Shown here: positions 13,401-25,430 of the stretch, one piece after another
Numbering within the stretch: position 1 is the first letter of the stretch
How the letters are laid out: each line of letters starts with the position of its first letter
Source of the DNA: Asterella californica
Lineage: Eukaryota > Streptophyta > Marchantiopsida > Marchantiales > Aytoniaceae
DNA length: 64,000 nucleotides
NCBI GenBank assembly: GCA_036924285.1
Contig: JAYKYS010000009.1
Span: 8,184,001 to 8,248,000, forward strand
Direction: 5' to 3'
Translations under genes and position numbers: made by a program
Notes under the pieces: model-generated
Told to the model about the DNA's origin: nothing
The model's input: the letters and a program-made list of their open reading frames with translations, nothing else
Databases searched by the model: none

Positions 13401-14565
13401 CGCTGTTTTCCACAAAAGATTGGCAGGCAAGAGATCTGGAAAAACTTTCTGACCTTGGCGATGACGGGCGCAACCTCCTTCTCCATAAACCGCCTTACAC
13501 GATCCCTGATAGCCCGCTCTTCTTCAGACAATAGGTCATCCAACTGAAAGAAATCCGACACTGCAGTTTACAACATCTTAGAGAACATCTGTTGAAATAA
13601 TACGTTTTAACTCCGTGGTGTACCAGACAACCGAGACCGGAACATCATCTGCTACGCCAAAAACTGAACTCAGTTCCTGGTTGAGAAAAGCATTTAGATA
13701 TCACTGTCCTACATCTAGTCAGAAAATTCGGATGATCCTTTACACTGCAACCGCTCTTACGCTGAATAACCAACAAAAAGCCTTGGACCAGATCACGTTA
13801 ACTGAAGCACCTACGACACAAGAGTTTATGTCCAAAACTAAATTCTTTACTGCTCGTGTTCCATGGTTCACTTGTTCGTGTTCATGGTTCACAACACAAC
13901 ACTGAAAACAAACAACTAAAATGAAACTTGCCAGGCTGAGACCACAAATCGTCACAGATTCGTGTGGATTGTATACAGCTAAACTCCTCGGAGTCTATTT
14001 GGCTCAAAGCGTGGAAACTCACCGGAAGGAGGAAAAATGGTAGCTGGAGTGGCTTGCGGAAAAGCCTTCTCAATCTCTAAAGCTGGTAAACCAACACCAA
14101 GGGTCGGCATTACCTCTATTCTCCCTAAACCTGTAACAGCGACAACAGATTCATCACACTCAAATACTGGACGTTCTGTGGAAACTCAAAAGCAGAACAT
14201 CCGAACTACACAATCCTGTCCAGTCCAAGCCAATCAAACGATCAAGAAAGGACACTACGATCAAGCAGAAAAGGGAAGCTTGTCGTGCGCTACTTGTATT
14301 CGACGCTTGTAAGACGAAAACAACGGTGGAAAAATCAGTAGCTTTTCAGATATCTTCACGATTTTGAAATTACACGGAAGTCTGCAAAAGAGAAACTGAA
14401 GTCGTTTCCGCACAATTCTCAAGAACCTGATCAGTAAACTGAAAAACACCAAGCCATGCTGAAAGTACCGGATACACCATCGATTTCTTGGCAGAGATTC
14501 GGCCGAGCAGGTTCCAATTGTCGGGCAATTCGTGCAATTCGCTGCATAGTCTTCTCAAGTTCCAT
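10486..14565 (-). CDS. ACX4: Peroxisomal acyl-CoA oxidase 4 (short-chain), 13 exons
   Basis: This flavoenzyme oxidises short-chain acyl-CoA to enoyl-CoA with release of hydrogen peroxide in peroxisomal beta-oxidation. Minus-strand coding exons are 14478-14565, 14023-14130, 13454-13560, 13208-13285, 12931-13054, 12638-12711, 12431-12490, 12004-12113, 11722-11881, 11254-11330, 10937-11108, 10739-10831 and 10486-10617. All joins keep phase and give about 460 residues; the Arabidopsis protein has 436. Diagnostic blocks are [44 protein letters not shown] (FAD region), [38 protein letters not shown] and [10 protein letters not shown], whose Glu is the expected catalytic base. The start ATG at 14565 has a GCGATGG context and an upstream in-frame TAG. 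Exon 1 could instead end at 14469 (three extra residues). The C-terminus is NKRS, not a PTS1 tripeptide; exon 1 carries RIARIARQL, a PTS2-type signal. Confidence 0.93.
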
Positions 14566-17058
14566 CGCCACAATCTACAGAAAGAGTGCGATCGACCTGG
14601 CCCGCTAAGGCTTTTCAAACGAAGAAGCGAAACTCTCTTCCCTGCAATCAACTCGAAAGGATCCCCACCATCCCCCAGCACGGTATAGGAAACGTTACAG
14701 TAAACGAACACAAGCAGCAGCAGTCGAACACAATAGCCACTGTTTATATCAATCTGGGCACCGACTAGCGGAGTCGTCGCTCTCCCGGAGTTTTCCCAAA
14801 TCCCGTTCTTCGTCTCTGGCTTTGCAAGGAAGGATATATTTTTGGATGATCTGCGCGATTAGCGTGCTGATTCCGCAAATGCTGACGTCGCATTGCGAGC
14901 GTATGAAAATTCGTCTCCCGGACCCTCTCCTAGTGAAAGAGTCAGTCTAAGTTAGCCAGGGCGGACTAACTTCCTCACGATGGTAGCTTCGTTGATTGTA
15001 GGTACGCAGTTCCTCGGTTGGCTGGACACTCCACAAGATTCTCGTCGAAAATTCTCTCCGAATATTCTATCTAAGGGCCCATCCGCACGCGGAGCAAAAA
15101 GTTGTAAACGGTCAGGCCTAACCTGACAGATTCACCAAAGAGAACGGAGTTTTCGGCTGCGAAAACAAGGAACAGAAACTAATCCCCATTAGTGTCGTTT
15201 TCAAGGTGTCCGCAGTACAATTAGAAGACGTTCTCTCTCGAACGCGCCCTAGCTCCACTTTTACGTTCTGGTATCTGTACGCGTCCGACCCTGAGGAATC
15301 ACTGACATGACTTTGCGGAATGCGGATGCAGAAAATGACCGGAGAAGATTCCTTTGAGGAATAAAATCCAAAACTGTATCAGAGTTCAGATAATGTGCTA
15401 TCCAACTTGAAACTCCGTTAAACTACTTGGCGACTGCCACTCATATAAAGTTCTTAGTATATATAGAGAAACGAGTTATGAATATGGTCGTCTAGTCCAA
15501 CATAAGCAACAGTGAGTGATAGATGACTAGAAATTCCGCGGAATGCAAGCGGAACGAATCTTCGAGTTGCGAAACGCAAAATCCTGAAAAAGTGCATTCT
15601 GCGGGGACGAATATATAAGTGGATTGCGCTGAATTTCGGAGGTAATGTGAACTCGCAGATGCGCGAGCACTCGGTATTACGAACCTGAGTTTCTAACAAA
15701 AGAATTGGTCCAGAGCTCAACGACAAATGAGTACAATGGTTACAATAGTATAGAAGAGATTCAAGAGAAAGACCCGGCACCTGCCTTAGGACACGTGATC
15801 CGTATGGGCAGCAACTCTTCCACCTGTGCTCAAGTGCATAAAGTAGCAGCATAAGGTATCGTTCCGCAGCGAGTTTCAAGTTTGACAGTCCGTTAGACGA
15901 GAGGTTTGATAAAAGTGGCCGTCAACTCACTATTGCAATACCTACTACCTCCCTCGTATATATATATATATAGGAATCCACCCTCTCAAGATCCTTTGAT
16001 TCTCAGACATGTTGTAATTTAGGTACAAAACCATTCGCACATAATGCGTTCACATTAATTACCCCAGAACTATGCTAATGTTCGAAATGCGGTGTGGAGG
16101 TTTTCAGACTTCAGAATGCTCCTACTGTAGATAGATATGCTTCTAAACATGCTCCGGTTGATCAGGGCCTCTGGACTCTGGAGCATTCACATGGAATGAC
16201 TGAGATGGCGCGGGTTTGGACTGTGTACATTCATGTCTTCCCCCCAATTTCTGCGGAGTATCGAAGATTTTGGCTGTTAGCTGGCGCTATTATATAAGTT
16301 GACCTTTCATGCGTCGTAACACATTAGATTACACGCCTTGTACCGACGTCTGACGAGCTCAAACTTCTCTGGCTGGCTCTGCCAAGACAGGCACTGTACC
16401 ATATTCCAAACACGTGAAAGATTAATAGTACGTTGACCTTCTAACATCCATTGGCCGTGGATCCTTGTAGCGTATCACCAAGTTGAAATAATACAGTAGC
16501 TCCTTTAGAGACAAAATACCGTGTCTGCGGTACAAGAATGCGTAAAGTACTGCAGGGAAACCACGGAGGGGAGTCAGGAACTCCGGCTTGTCCAGCATCG
16601 CCTATCTCACTAGGATACATTTTCCACCAAGAGATCTTCCCGTTGCTAGGATGTAGCAAACTGATCAGGCAAGCAGGTCGTGGGTGGATGATATGTCTTC
16701 CAACTTCCCTTGGAGTAGGAAGTTGTGATATTCGGTGCCTGTACCCGAAGGTCCAGCAGATTCAAATCCTCTATGCAGATCAATGGCGAATTCTGCGGAA
16801 CTCCGTAGGACCACCTTGACTAATACTTCTCGGATCAACTCAAGTCCAAGAAATGAACCGGTAGATGAAACAAGCGCGTGTGGTGAACGATCACAGGGAT
16901 TGAGACCGAACCAGCAGCGAATTTTGCTTGGTAGAAAATGTGATGTAACTTGCATTGGAATCCAGAGAGACGATACACAGGAGGACAGAGAGTGCTGACT
17001 TCTGTTTGTTACCTTGTTAGAGAATAATCAACCAAGAAATACTGAAAGAATACGGATT
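14566..17058. other. Intergenic region between ACX4 and the 17-kb gene
   Basis: The first 200 bases should hold the ACX4 5' UTR and promoter, and the last few hundred the 3' UTR of the next gene, since both lie on the minus strand. A (TA)n tract occurs at 15956-15972. Open frames here, such as 15454-15879 and 16538-16819, show no domain or homology that I recognise. Confidence 0.5.
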
Positions 17059-18108
17059 TCAGCGTGACAGTTGCACTGAAGCTGCATCCAAGACATCAGC
17101 AGGGATGAGCCTTGAAAACTGTTGAATTCTCGAACGGGCAGCCTCAATCGACTGCAGACTAAATTTAAGGAATTCAGCCTGCTGGGCAACAGTAGGCGTA
17201 CCGAAGTCATCAAAGTATTTGCTAGAATTTGCCTGAAATAAGTATCCAAAAACTTCATATGAAAGATTGGTGGCCTTATCAACATCACCTCCCTCTAGAA
17301 GCGCGGCTGCACTCAGAAAGTTGTCCTTCAACTCGTCTGGAGATCCGTAAGCCCTAGCCAACTGAGACTCCAGAACCTTGGCATCTGAAACAGTGGCTTC
17401 CAAAGTCTCCAGTGCTTGTTTCAACCGGAGTATGTACGTAACGTAAAAAAACAAGGGCTTCGATGGTTTGCTCAAAATTGCTGGAAGTTTCACAAATGCT
17501 AAGCCCAAGGAAACCGCTGTCAAAGCGATCCCACCAATCAATCGTCTGGTAACAACTTTATCCGCACCCTCCTCCATAGCTTCCCCTTGCAGACCCATGC
17601 CCTCAGTTGGCGCACCTTTTGACAGGAACAACTCTGCTTCTGTGAGGCCCCACTTCTTGGGGGACTGCTTTTCGTTTTGAATCGGGACAGTGAAAATCGT
17701 TTCTCGGAACCCTGTTCCATCTATTCGCTTCTCTGGAGTTGCGGGTTTGAGCTTTGACAGATCACCATCTATGGAACCTGCTCGCCTCAGAGCTAATTCC
17801 CTTTTCAGAGCTTCCGCTTCGGCCTCAGCGGCTGCGAGCTTCGCAGCTAAATCCTCTTTCTCAGAATCGGAAGTAGCAGTGGTGGAATTCTGTTGTTCGT
17901 CATTGCTGGATGCTCGAATGTGAGGCTTCCGCTCTCTCGGAGTCCTCGAGTCACAATGATTCCTCCGTAATTTGAACGAGAAGCCGATATCATGGGGCTG
18001 AGATGCTCGCGAGGACGACGAAACAGTCACACAGATTTGGCTGCACGACGCGCACGCTGAGCAGCTCGCGAGGGCAGGAGAACAGGGAAGGCCAGCCAAG
18101 GAACGCAT
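17059..18108 (-). CDS. Putative chloroplast membrane protein of unknown function, single exon
   Basis: The frame encodes 349 residues. Its first 65 or so are rich in Ser, Cys, Ala and Arg with few acidic residues, as in a chloroplast transit peptide. An acidic/alanine-rich stretch with heptad-like spacing at about 82-110 (SEKEDLAAKLAAAEAEAEAL) suggests a coiled coil. A hydrophobic segment at about 190-212 (LIGGIALTAVSLGLAFVKLP) could span a membrane once. The C-terminal 120 residues are soluble and helical, with LESQLARAYGSPDELKDNFL near 246-265. The open frame extends upstream only to a GTG at 18120 that follows an in-frame TGA, so the ATG at 18108 is the start. I recognise a plant-protein look but no named family. 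Plastid location is inferred from composition only. Confidence 0.8.
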   Translation of the reverse strand: MRSLAGLPCSPALASCSACASCSQICVTVSSSSRASQPHDIGFSFKLRRNHCDSRTPRERKPHIRASSNDEQQNSTTATSDSEKEDLAAKLAAAEAEAEALKRELALRRAGSIDGDLSKLKPATPEKRIDGTGFRETIFTVPIQNEKQSPKKWGLTEAELFLSKGAPTEGMGLQGEAMEEGADKVVTRRLIGGIALTAVSLGLAFVKLPAILSKPSKPLFFYVTYILRLKQALETLEATVSDAKVLESQLARAYGSPDELKDNFLSAAALLEGGDVDKATNLSYEVFGYLFQANSSKYFDDFGTPTVAQQAEFLKFSLQSIEAARSRIQQFSRLIPADVLDAASVQLSR

Positions 18109-19090
18109 GGTCACTGCCACTCAGTTTCGGCTGGCTATGGTGAGATCTAACAGCCGGAAAACAGCTTTACTAGACTATGCTGTGCTCCGGATCAAGCTGC
18201 TGCACTCACTCAACAGAGAATTAGCATCGAGGTGACAGAAAGCGTAGTGCACATGACGAGTAGTAACGGACACACGGCATGGTGCTGGGAAGGCACAAAT
18301 CCACAAGGAGGGTGAGGAGCTCGTAATGCATCAGGAATTCCACCTGGATATATGATATCCTATCACGGCCCCAGCGCTGGACAAGTAGACAAATGTACAC
18401 CACAAGAGTCGGGGGATGTGTCCGCTAGCTGCCCCCCTCTCCTCGACTTGCTTTTACTCCACTACATGAAACCGCAAATATGCCAGCCGATGTAAACGCT
18501 CTCTCATGTAATATTAGTGGGTCACTACCGTAGTGCGTCTCAGGCATGTTCCGTGAACGGGTACTGAAACTCCTTTTTTTTTTCTCTCTCTCTCTCGTAA
18601 GGATTCGTGTAGCTCTTGTATAGGATAAATCCTTGTAAGTAGTGAGTTGTACCGTTAAGGGAAGAAATCCAAATTGCACTTCTAGGAACACGGAAGAGAA
18701 GAGAAAAATCTTTTAACAGAAAACCAAAATAATCATTAACAATTGGTTCACAACATCCTTCAAAAATATCTGATGAAAAAGGCAGTGTACTAAAACCTAC
18801 AGTCACGAGAAAAAATTACTCGATAGAGTTTACAAATTGTAACATGTGTTAAAATTCTCTAAATTAGTTTTGTTAAATTGAAGTACTAATTTAAATCATT
18901 AAATTTAAAACCCACTTGGTAACTTGATTATACATGTTTACTTCAATTATACAAAATCTATAAGTGACTCAGGGGACAGAACCTTTCTCTGATATTGATA
19001 TAAAGATCTAAGATTCACAAATAAAAATATTTTTAATAGGTTGAGATTCAAAGATTTGTTTTATGAGGTTAGGTGCAGATTATAGATCAA
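18109..19090. other. Intergenic region with a T/CT simple repeat
   Basis: This holds the upstream region of the 17-kb gene and a pyrimidine run T(n)(CT)n at about 18573-18596. From 18780 onward it is AT-rich. No gene is recognised. Confidence 0.6.
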
Positions 19091-19094
19091 TCAT

Positions 19095-21437
19095 GTATGT
19101 TTCTCTTATGTTCTCAAAGAAAAAAAACGAGAGTGTATATAAAGTGAGAGTTCTTATATCTTACAGAGCTTGTTCTCATGGTTGTTTTTCTCTTTCTTGC
19201 CTTTGTTCAGTACACGATATTCATCAAAAGATTGGCAGTCATGAATGAAGACTGGAACGGTGACAGAAATGGAGCTAGTGGTTCGGGTGGATTACCAAAG
19301 GTGCAATTGGATTCTGCGACTGCATTGATGTTTCAAGCATTCACATTGTTCTTATGGCAACAACAGTTTGATGAGCGAAAAAAAGCTTTGGCGACAAATG
19401 CGCTTCAAGCAGTGATCAACAAGATTGAACAATTTGATGAGAGGGATGTCTCAAGGTATTTGAGACATTATGTGAAGCTAAATCGAGTATAAGAAGATGA
19501 GATGATTGAGACGTGAGTTGGCATCAGCTCTAGAGATTAGAGATCATGTTAAAATGCTAAAGAACCATTTTGGCAAAGATTGGGAGACGTTTGCTCGTGC
19601 CTTGATGTAGGACTTTGAAGACTTTGATCGAGTCACCAAGAAGTCATTATTGGAGAGGGTTGAGCAACCGAGGAAGGATTTATAAGCTACTGAGTTACTC
19701 AGAGAGTTTGAGAAATAGTTTTCTCGATCGACTAGGATGGAGAAGTTCACATTGCAGTCCAACAAGACAAAGTTATTTCTTTGAGCTGCAGATGAGAAGT
19801 TGTAAGAGAAGCTCGAGGTACTTGTGGAGGATCGGGAGGAAGACGATATATGGACAAGTAGTTGGAAGAAAGTTGAGGAAGATGTTGGTTTGCTTACCAA
19901 GAGGGAGAGAAGACGAGAGAAGGTTCCTGTTAGAAGACCAACACTAGCAATGACTGTTGTAGCACTTGTTCTTATAGTTCGATCAATGGTTCTTGTTGCT
20001 AGACATGTGGTACCAGTTGCTCTTGTTCTTCAGTTGTCCAGGCACTTATAATATCTCCGAAGAATGATGATTCAAGTTTCGAGGAGATCATGCGTGGAAT
20101 GCGAGACTTACAGGTCAAGCTCACAAGATTTGAGGAGCAGGGGTCTACACGCTAAAGCAAAATCCGTTGGAAAGCAAGGTTGGATCTAAAGATGTATTTG
20201 ATGCGATGATACTGATCATCCATGCAAAGATTGCACGGAGTTCACCGATATCTTACAACAAGAGGTGATCTTCTCGAAAGATGAGAAGGTAGTGTTGAGA
20301 GATATGTGTGCGCTTTTTTATACCAACTCTGGTAGAGGAGGGATGAAGAAGTTGGTTTAGGATCACTTATTGACACAAGCAGTTGCAACAGCGGAGGTTG
20401 GAACCTACGGTACAAAGTTGAGGATCAATGTGAGAGAAGTTTTGATGAACATGTTGAGCCAAGTGGATTTTGATCATCTGTCATCTTCATGAAACAGAAA
20501 GGAAAGATGGCACGTGAGACACTACTGAGGACAGTTGCTACAATCTGAAAACACACTAGATCGGTACATGCTTACATCATCAAGAACCAACATGAATTGT
20601 TGTTGGAAGAGAAGCGAATGTGAGATTCATAAGATGCAGAGGAAAGAACTTCTTCCAAGAGACAGACTCTAGGAAAGAAGTCTATCAAGAGCTTCGGGAT
20701 GCGAGAGCTCAAGATCTACCGATGTATGATGCTCCTTCTCCATCGAAAGAGAGAACAAAGGAGTCGCAGAAGGAGAAGGTTAAACTGGCTGCACACAAAC
20801 TGCAATCGGACATCGAGGCTGTGACAGACTTGAAGAGAGTCTTGGAAGATCGCATTCTAAATGTGAAGGTGGAGTTTACTTTAAAAGAGATTTTGGACAT
20901 TACTAAGCATGAGTTTCATGATGTTATCATCAACATCATCAAACAGAAGCATCAGATTACGGGTGAGACTGTTTTATCACATGCTTTGGGTGCTAAGGTG
21001 TCAATGGATAAAAAGCTCGCAAAATATAATGTATATTCTTCAGAAAAAGAAAGAGATTGAAGACGCCGTGTACATTTTGAAGATAAGAGGAGGATGGGAA
21101 GCAAAGCTCAAATCATTACAGTCACAATCACTAGATTGAAGCTACGATAGAGACAGTGATGAAGATTGGAGATTTAGATGAGTCGGTGGTTGCTTTGATT
21201 GATCACAGATCAGAAATCAATATCATGTCGACAGAGTTATACAAGAGGAAGAAGTGGCATATTGACATAAAACATGGGTCCATAAAGACAGCCAACAACA
21301 CAAGAGGAGATCTGTATGGAGCTTGTCTAGATGTTAGAGTGCGGATAAGTGATATTGCTATCGAGCAAAACTCAATGATACTCCTTGATACTGACTATCA
21401 CCCCATACTCCTAGAGTCAATCTGTCGAATTCTAGGG
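19095..21437 (+). pseudogene. Decayed gypsy element: LTR end, gag and protease remnants
   Basis: The sequence is colinear with the element at 32700-34100. It starts with an LTR-end-like stretch (CATGGTTGTTTTTCTCTTTC near 19178), then gag from the ATG at 19241 (GASGSGGLPKVQLDSATALM), with frame breaks at 19490, 19610 and beyond. A part not preserved in the other copy follows: a helical, lysine-rich segment at 20620-21060 and a retropepsin-like stretch at 21156-21440, where IDHRSEINIMS stands in the position of the usual D-G-S-E-x-N-x-M site. The second residue of the active triad is changed, and several stops interrupt the region. It is clearly dead. Confidence 0.8.
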
Positions 21438-21938
21438 TGACTTGTGCTGGTCCACCCAAGCATCGAGCCCTCCTCATATATACTTCTGAGGATCGATGAC
21501 CCCGTCCTCCTCTTTGATCCTTGAGAATTATATCACAACCAGATCACAAGATCAACCATAATTCTTAGCTCCAATATCAGTTCGGGGAGTTCTTGACATC
21601 GTTGGAAAGCTCTCGTCGAGACATTTCTAATGATACCTCAATCACCTCGAGATCTTACATCGAGCTCCGTCTATGATGTAAAACGTTGCTGGAGCTCCAA
21701 GACTTAAATGTATTTCTGAGAAATCGTGGTCAAGCGCAAGACTGTGACCTTGTGGTTTGGATCAATGTCCGGACCAACGTCTGGACCAACCGTCTTAGAC
21801 TTGCAATTCGATCTATTTCTAGACTTATCTCTTTAGGTCAGTTTTTTTGAGGTGCCTTTAGGATATGCCCTTATGTCTTAACCCAATGTTCCAACCTTGG
21901 TTCAGGGAACCACTTAAGATTCATCTGTTCTCGACTTT
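21438..21938 (-). repeat. Fragment of the chromovirus LTR
   Basis: This stretch matches 31815-32315 inside the 5' LTR of the intact chromovirus, from TGACTTGTGCTGGTCCACCC to ACCACTTAAGATTCATCTG, with about 10-15% difference by eye. It carries none of the LTR ends. It sits directly after the gypsy protease remnant, so a deletion or recombination brought them together. Confidence 0.75.
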
Positions 21939-22299
21939 CATCTTTTCTCAGTTTTAACTATATCTAGATTTTTTGAGTAATTATTAGGGGTCAATCTCAA
22001 GATAAAATTGTAATAAATTATCGATCACTTGAATAACATTACCTCATACAAGAATTAAGATGAATTTTCTGATTCCAATATATAATACAGAACAATGTTC
22101 GCATCTGATAGAAGAACATTTCTGTGTGCGGTTCTACTTAAGTTGATCAAAACTTCTTTTGATACTAGTATCAATATAGACAAGTGGTGGCTTCTCACCT
22201 CTTGTAGTAATAATAGTCATACTTTGTAGAAGGATGGTTTTGTCAAAACTGTGAATTGGAATATATTTTTCTTTTTTTTTAAAAGATGATAGTACGTCC

Positions 22300-24410
22300 A
22301 AGACTTTATTGATAACGGAGAAAAAAATACAGCAAGGGTGTCAAGGACTGGACAACGTAGTGGACGCTAGATGCTTTATTATATCTTGAGAGAACTCATT
22401 GACAGAAGATAGTCCCATTGCACTAATAGGGAGATAAGCGAAACAGCAAACATGAACGAGCCAGTATGAGCTTTGACCAAGAACCTTAAGTACCAAGTAG
22501 GACCACTCAAAACTTTTTCCATAGTGAATTTTATAGGATTCGATGAGAAGTCGTAAGTGTAAACTGTCAAGCATTGTCAAGGATTACAGAATGAAGATAT
22601 AAATTAGAATCAAGTTATTTTACGATAGTTAGCAGATGTCGTTTACAAGCATACACTATTTATGTCAACTGACTGTAAATACAAGGATGCTAGCCAGAGA
22701 TATGCTATGTTATGTACTCTAGAGCACTTGTAAGGAGAGGTAGACCTTGAGTGTCTTGTTGCTATTGTGTATAGACCACGAACTTTTGACGAGTAATCTT
22801 GATAGGAAGCCATCATGGTATCGAGGAACAAACAAAATGAAACAAGAACGAGCACCAAAAATGTCAATATAGGCTGACAACTTGCAAGGTGGAGCGGATT
22901 ACGATGCTCGAGTGAGTCCAGTAGAACCAAAAATGATGGACACAGTTGGAAGAGGATCTGAAGAAGGAGAAGTGCCGAGCTAGAATGTCTCACAAAATCC
23001 ACCAGTGAGAGCAAGCGAGGAGGCAATGTCATATATTTTCTGAAGGATAAGAACAAAAATCGCAAGCCCCGAAAGCCGACGAGACCTTGGCAGCACTAGT
23101 TCAAAGAAGCAACTATGGATGATCTACCAAATGAAAATGGTTTCCTGATAGACAAGCCCTCGAGCTCACAAAAGGAGAAAAGTGCTTTTCAACGAGAGAG
23201 GACCACATGAGGTGCCAGAGATGATTAAGTTTAGAGTGCGATTGTAAGGCAGTAAGAAGAAGCAATAAATGGTGAAAAGAAGTGATCATAAAGGAAGAAA
23301 AGAGTGTGGAAAAATATGAGGTTAACTCCAAATTGGAAGATTAGCATGTGACTTAGTAGAAGCAGCCGATGTAGTGACAATAAAAGTGAAAAAGGAGGTC
23401 ATAATAGGATGCCGTGAGTACGTGTGAGCAATAGAGCACGACTGTCCTAGAGTTGGGATAATGAGAAGATGTGAGCAACATCTAACTCAGTTTGGATGAT
23501 GTGATTCAGAGAAAAGGATTGAAACCATGGTGGTGGAGCTAGTCATCTGCCTATGATGAATGCCGTGACTTGGAAAGATTAATAACCGCTCCCGTGGCGG
23601 ATTAGAAGATAACTAGCAACACTTGTAAACTTGCCAAGGATTGGAAATCAAGTTGAGGAAAGACCCCTCTGTCATCCACATACAATGCTATATCCAAATA
23701 GTCATGGGTGGCGATAGATATCGTCTACAAGAGTCTTGCCATCTGTGCCTTTCAAATTAAGTGAATTAGTGGGATCGTGGTTAAAGCATAAAGAAGAGGA
23801 GCCAGGGGACAACTCTGGCGCATCTCTCTCTGTATGTGAAAGGGGGAGTGAAAGAGGAGTTAAAATACACATTGGTTTTATGTGACACAGAGTGGCACAT
23901 AAGACCATGTATCAAGGAGATAAAGGTGACGTCAAACCCGAGAGTGGATAGAATTGACCATAAGAATGAGTGATGAACTTTATCATAAGCTTTGTGAAAA
24001 CCGAGTTGCAAAAACAAGGCAGAAGAATGTGTATGATGAAGATATTCATGAGTAATAAGAAGAGTGAGCAGATTGTCGACAGTAGATCGACCTTTGATAA
24101 AGCATGATTGTGCATGAGGGACAATGATAGGCAGAACAAGAGCGAGCCGCTGGGCAAGAAGTTTAGCAAAAAATTTATAATGAGAGTAGAGAAGGAAGAT
24201 ATGACATCCGTCTCATAATGAAACTTGAGATAGTCCTTTAGGTAAGAATTTAATTACCCCCGAAGGAAATAGTGAGAGAAAGTAGTAGTAGCCCAAAAGT
24301 GCAGACAGAGTTGAAAGCAGTCAGGTCTTATAATAAGCCATAGTTCTTGTAAGATATCAATGGACATACCATCTATCCATGGAGCTCTATCTTGAGAGAG
24401 AAAAAAGAGA
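22300..24410 (-). pseudogene. LINE (L1-like) reverse-transcriptase remnant
   Basis: On the minus strand, 24169-23780 reads through typical reverse-transcriptase text: CFIKGRSTVDNLLTL, then HKAYDKVHHSFLWSILSTLG and GFDVTFISLIHGLMCHSVS. Downstream the expected YADD region survives only in broken frames near 23660. The 3' part (22640-23070) is leucine- and serine-rich and has no intact frame. Many stops and shifts make this a fossil. Its 5' end abuts the gypsy LTR that begins at 24419, so that element probably inserted into or beside it. Confidence 0.75.
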
Positions 24411-24510
24411 ACATCCGTTGTCATGTCGTGGACCGACTCCTATCATTTTTTCGTCAGTCTGCTTATTCAGACTTCGATGCTTGTCGCTCCAAAGACACTC
24501 ATGAGAAAGA

Positions 24511-24990
24511 CAAGCTAGGCCCTAGCTTATGAGCTTTTGGCATCATTTCAGATCTCTATTTTCATCGCATAGATGGATAGAGCTCATTGTCAGCACTCCA
24601 TAGGCACTTCGTCTACTTCGTTTGGACACCTAGTGGAGAAGTGACAAGACTCGAAAGATGGAGAAAACAAGCTAGGCCCCAGCTTACGGACTTTTGGCAC
24701 AACTTCGGATCTTCGCTTTCATCGCATCAGTGGATAGAGCTCTTTGTCAGCACTCCATAGACACTTCGTCTACTTCGTTTGGACGCATAGTGGAGGAGTT
24801 ACAAGACTCGAAAGATGGAGAAAACAAGCTAGGCCCCAGCTTACGAGCTTTTGGCACAATTTCGGATCTCCCCTTTCATCGCATCAATGGGTAGAGCTCG
24901 TTGTCAGCTTTTCATAAGCACCTTGTTTACTTCGTTTGGACATCTAGTGAAGAAGTTATGCGACTCGAAAGAAGGAAAAATCAAGCTAGG
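24511..24990 (+). repeat. 157-bp tandem repeat array in LTR
   Basis: The marker CAAGCTAGGCC and its variants recur at 24511, 24668, 24825 and 24982, so three full units of exactly 157 bp are followed by a partial one. Each unit contains ATCGCATAGATGG-like and CTACTTCGTTTGGA blocks. The frame shifts between units, so the short open frames here are not proteins. Confidence 0.95.
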
Positions 24991-25426
24991 CTCTAATTTA
25001 CTTGCTGACTGGGTATTGGAGGCTTCAGACTTATATCAAAGATGCAAGGGGCCTGCTTCAATTATTATTGAGAGAACTTCGTACGTACAGAGACTGTTAC
25101 AAGGGGGCTGCTTAAGGGGTTTGCTTGTTCTTGCGACCTGTCGATGGACGTTTCAGAGAATTGGAAAGTCCAATACACGCGCGCAAGGTGTCATCGGGTT
25201 CAGATCTGTGCATGCTACGCACAGGTTAAGACGGTTTGAGAAGAGACGGATCGGGGGATGTGTACTGAGAGAAATTGAGACGCATGAAAGAGATTTAGAG
25301 ATTTCAGTTATCTGTGAAGGTGAGTTGGACCGTTCGGACCGTTCCGGAGTCCAAACTTGCTGTCCTTAGATCCATCGAGATCAAAACACTGAGTTCTATA
25401 GGAAATTGAAGACGATACCAAGTTTC

Positions 25427-25430
25427 ATCG
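25427..25430. repeat. Target-site duplication (ATCG), left copy
   Basis: ATCG precedes the chromovirus at 25427-25430 and follows it at 32424-32427. The empty site near 36268 has a single ATCG, so it was duplicated by the insertion. Confidence 0.8.

Larger units (their letters stand above)
24419..25430 (+). repeat. 5' LTR of gypsy element B, left part (split by chromovirus)
   Basis: The LTR starts TGTCATGTCGTGGACC at 24419, equivalent to TGTCGTGTCGTGGACC at 35266 and 54330. It holds the 157-bp repeat array and ends where the chromovirus inserted, after TTTCATCG. The rest of the same LTR resumes at 32424. The uninterrupted 3' LTR near 36268 shows the empty site (TTTCATCGGGCGG). Confidence 0.85.

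Noticed and set aside
18109..18120. Upstream GTG as start of the 17-kb gene
   Set aside because: Plant nuclear genes start at ATG; the first ATG in the frame is at 18108, and the GTG follows directly on an in-frame TGA.
24511..24990. CRISPR-like repeat array
   Set aside because: Units are 157 bp with no short repeat/spacer structure, and they lie inside an LTR of a nuclear retrotransposon.
24511..25369. Open frames of 66-172 residues in the LTR, repeated at 35.5 and 54.6 kb
   Set aside because: They fall in the 157-bp repeats, whose length is not a multiple of three, and the frames are not conserved between copies.
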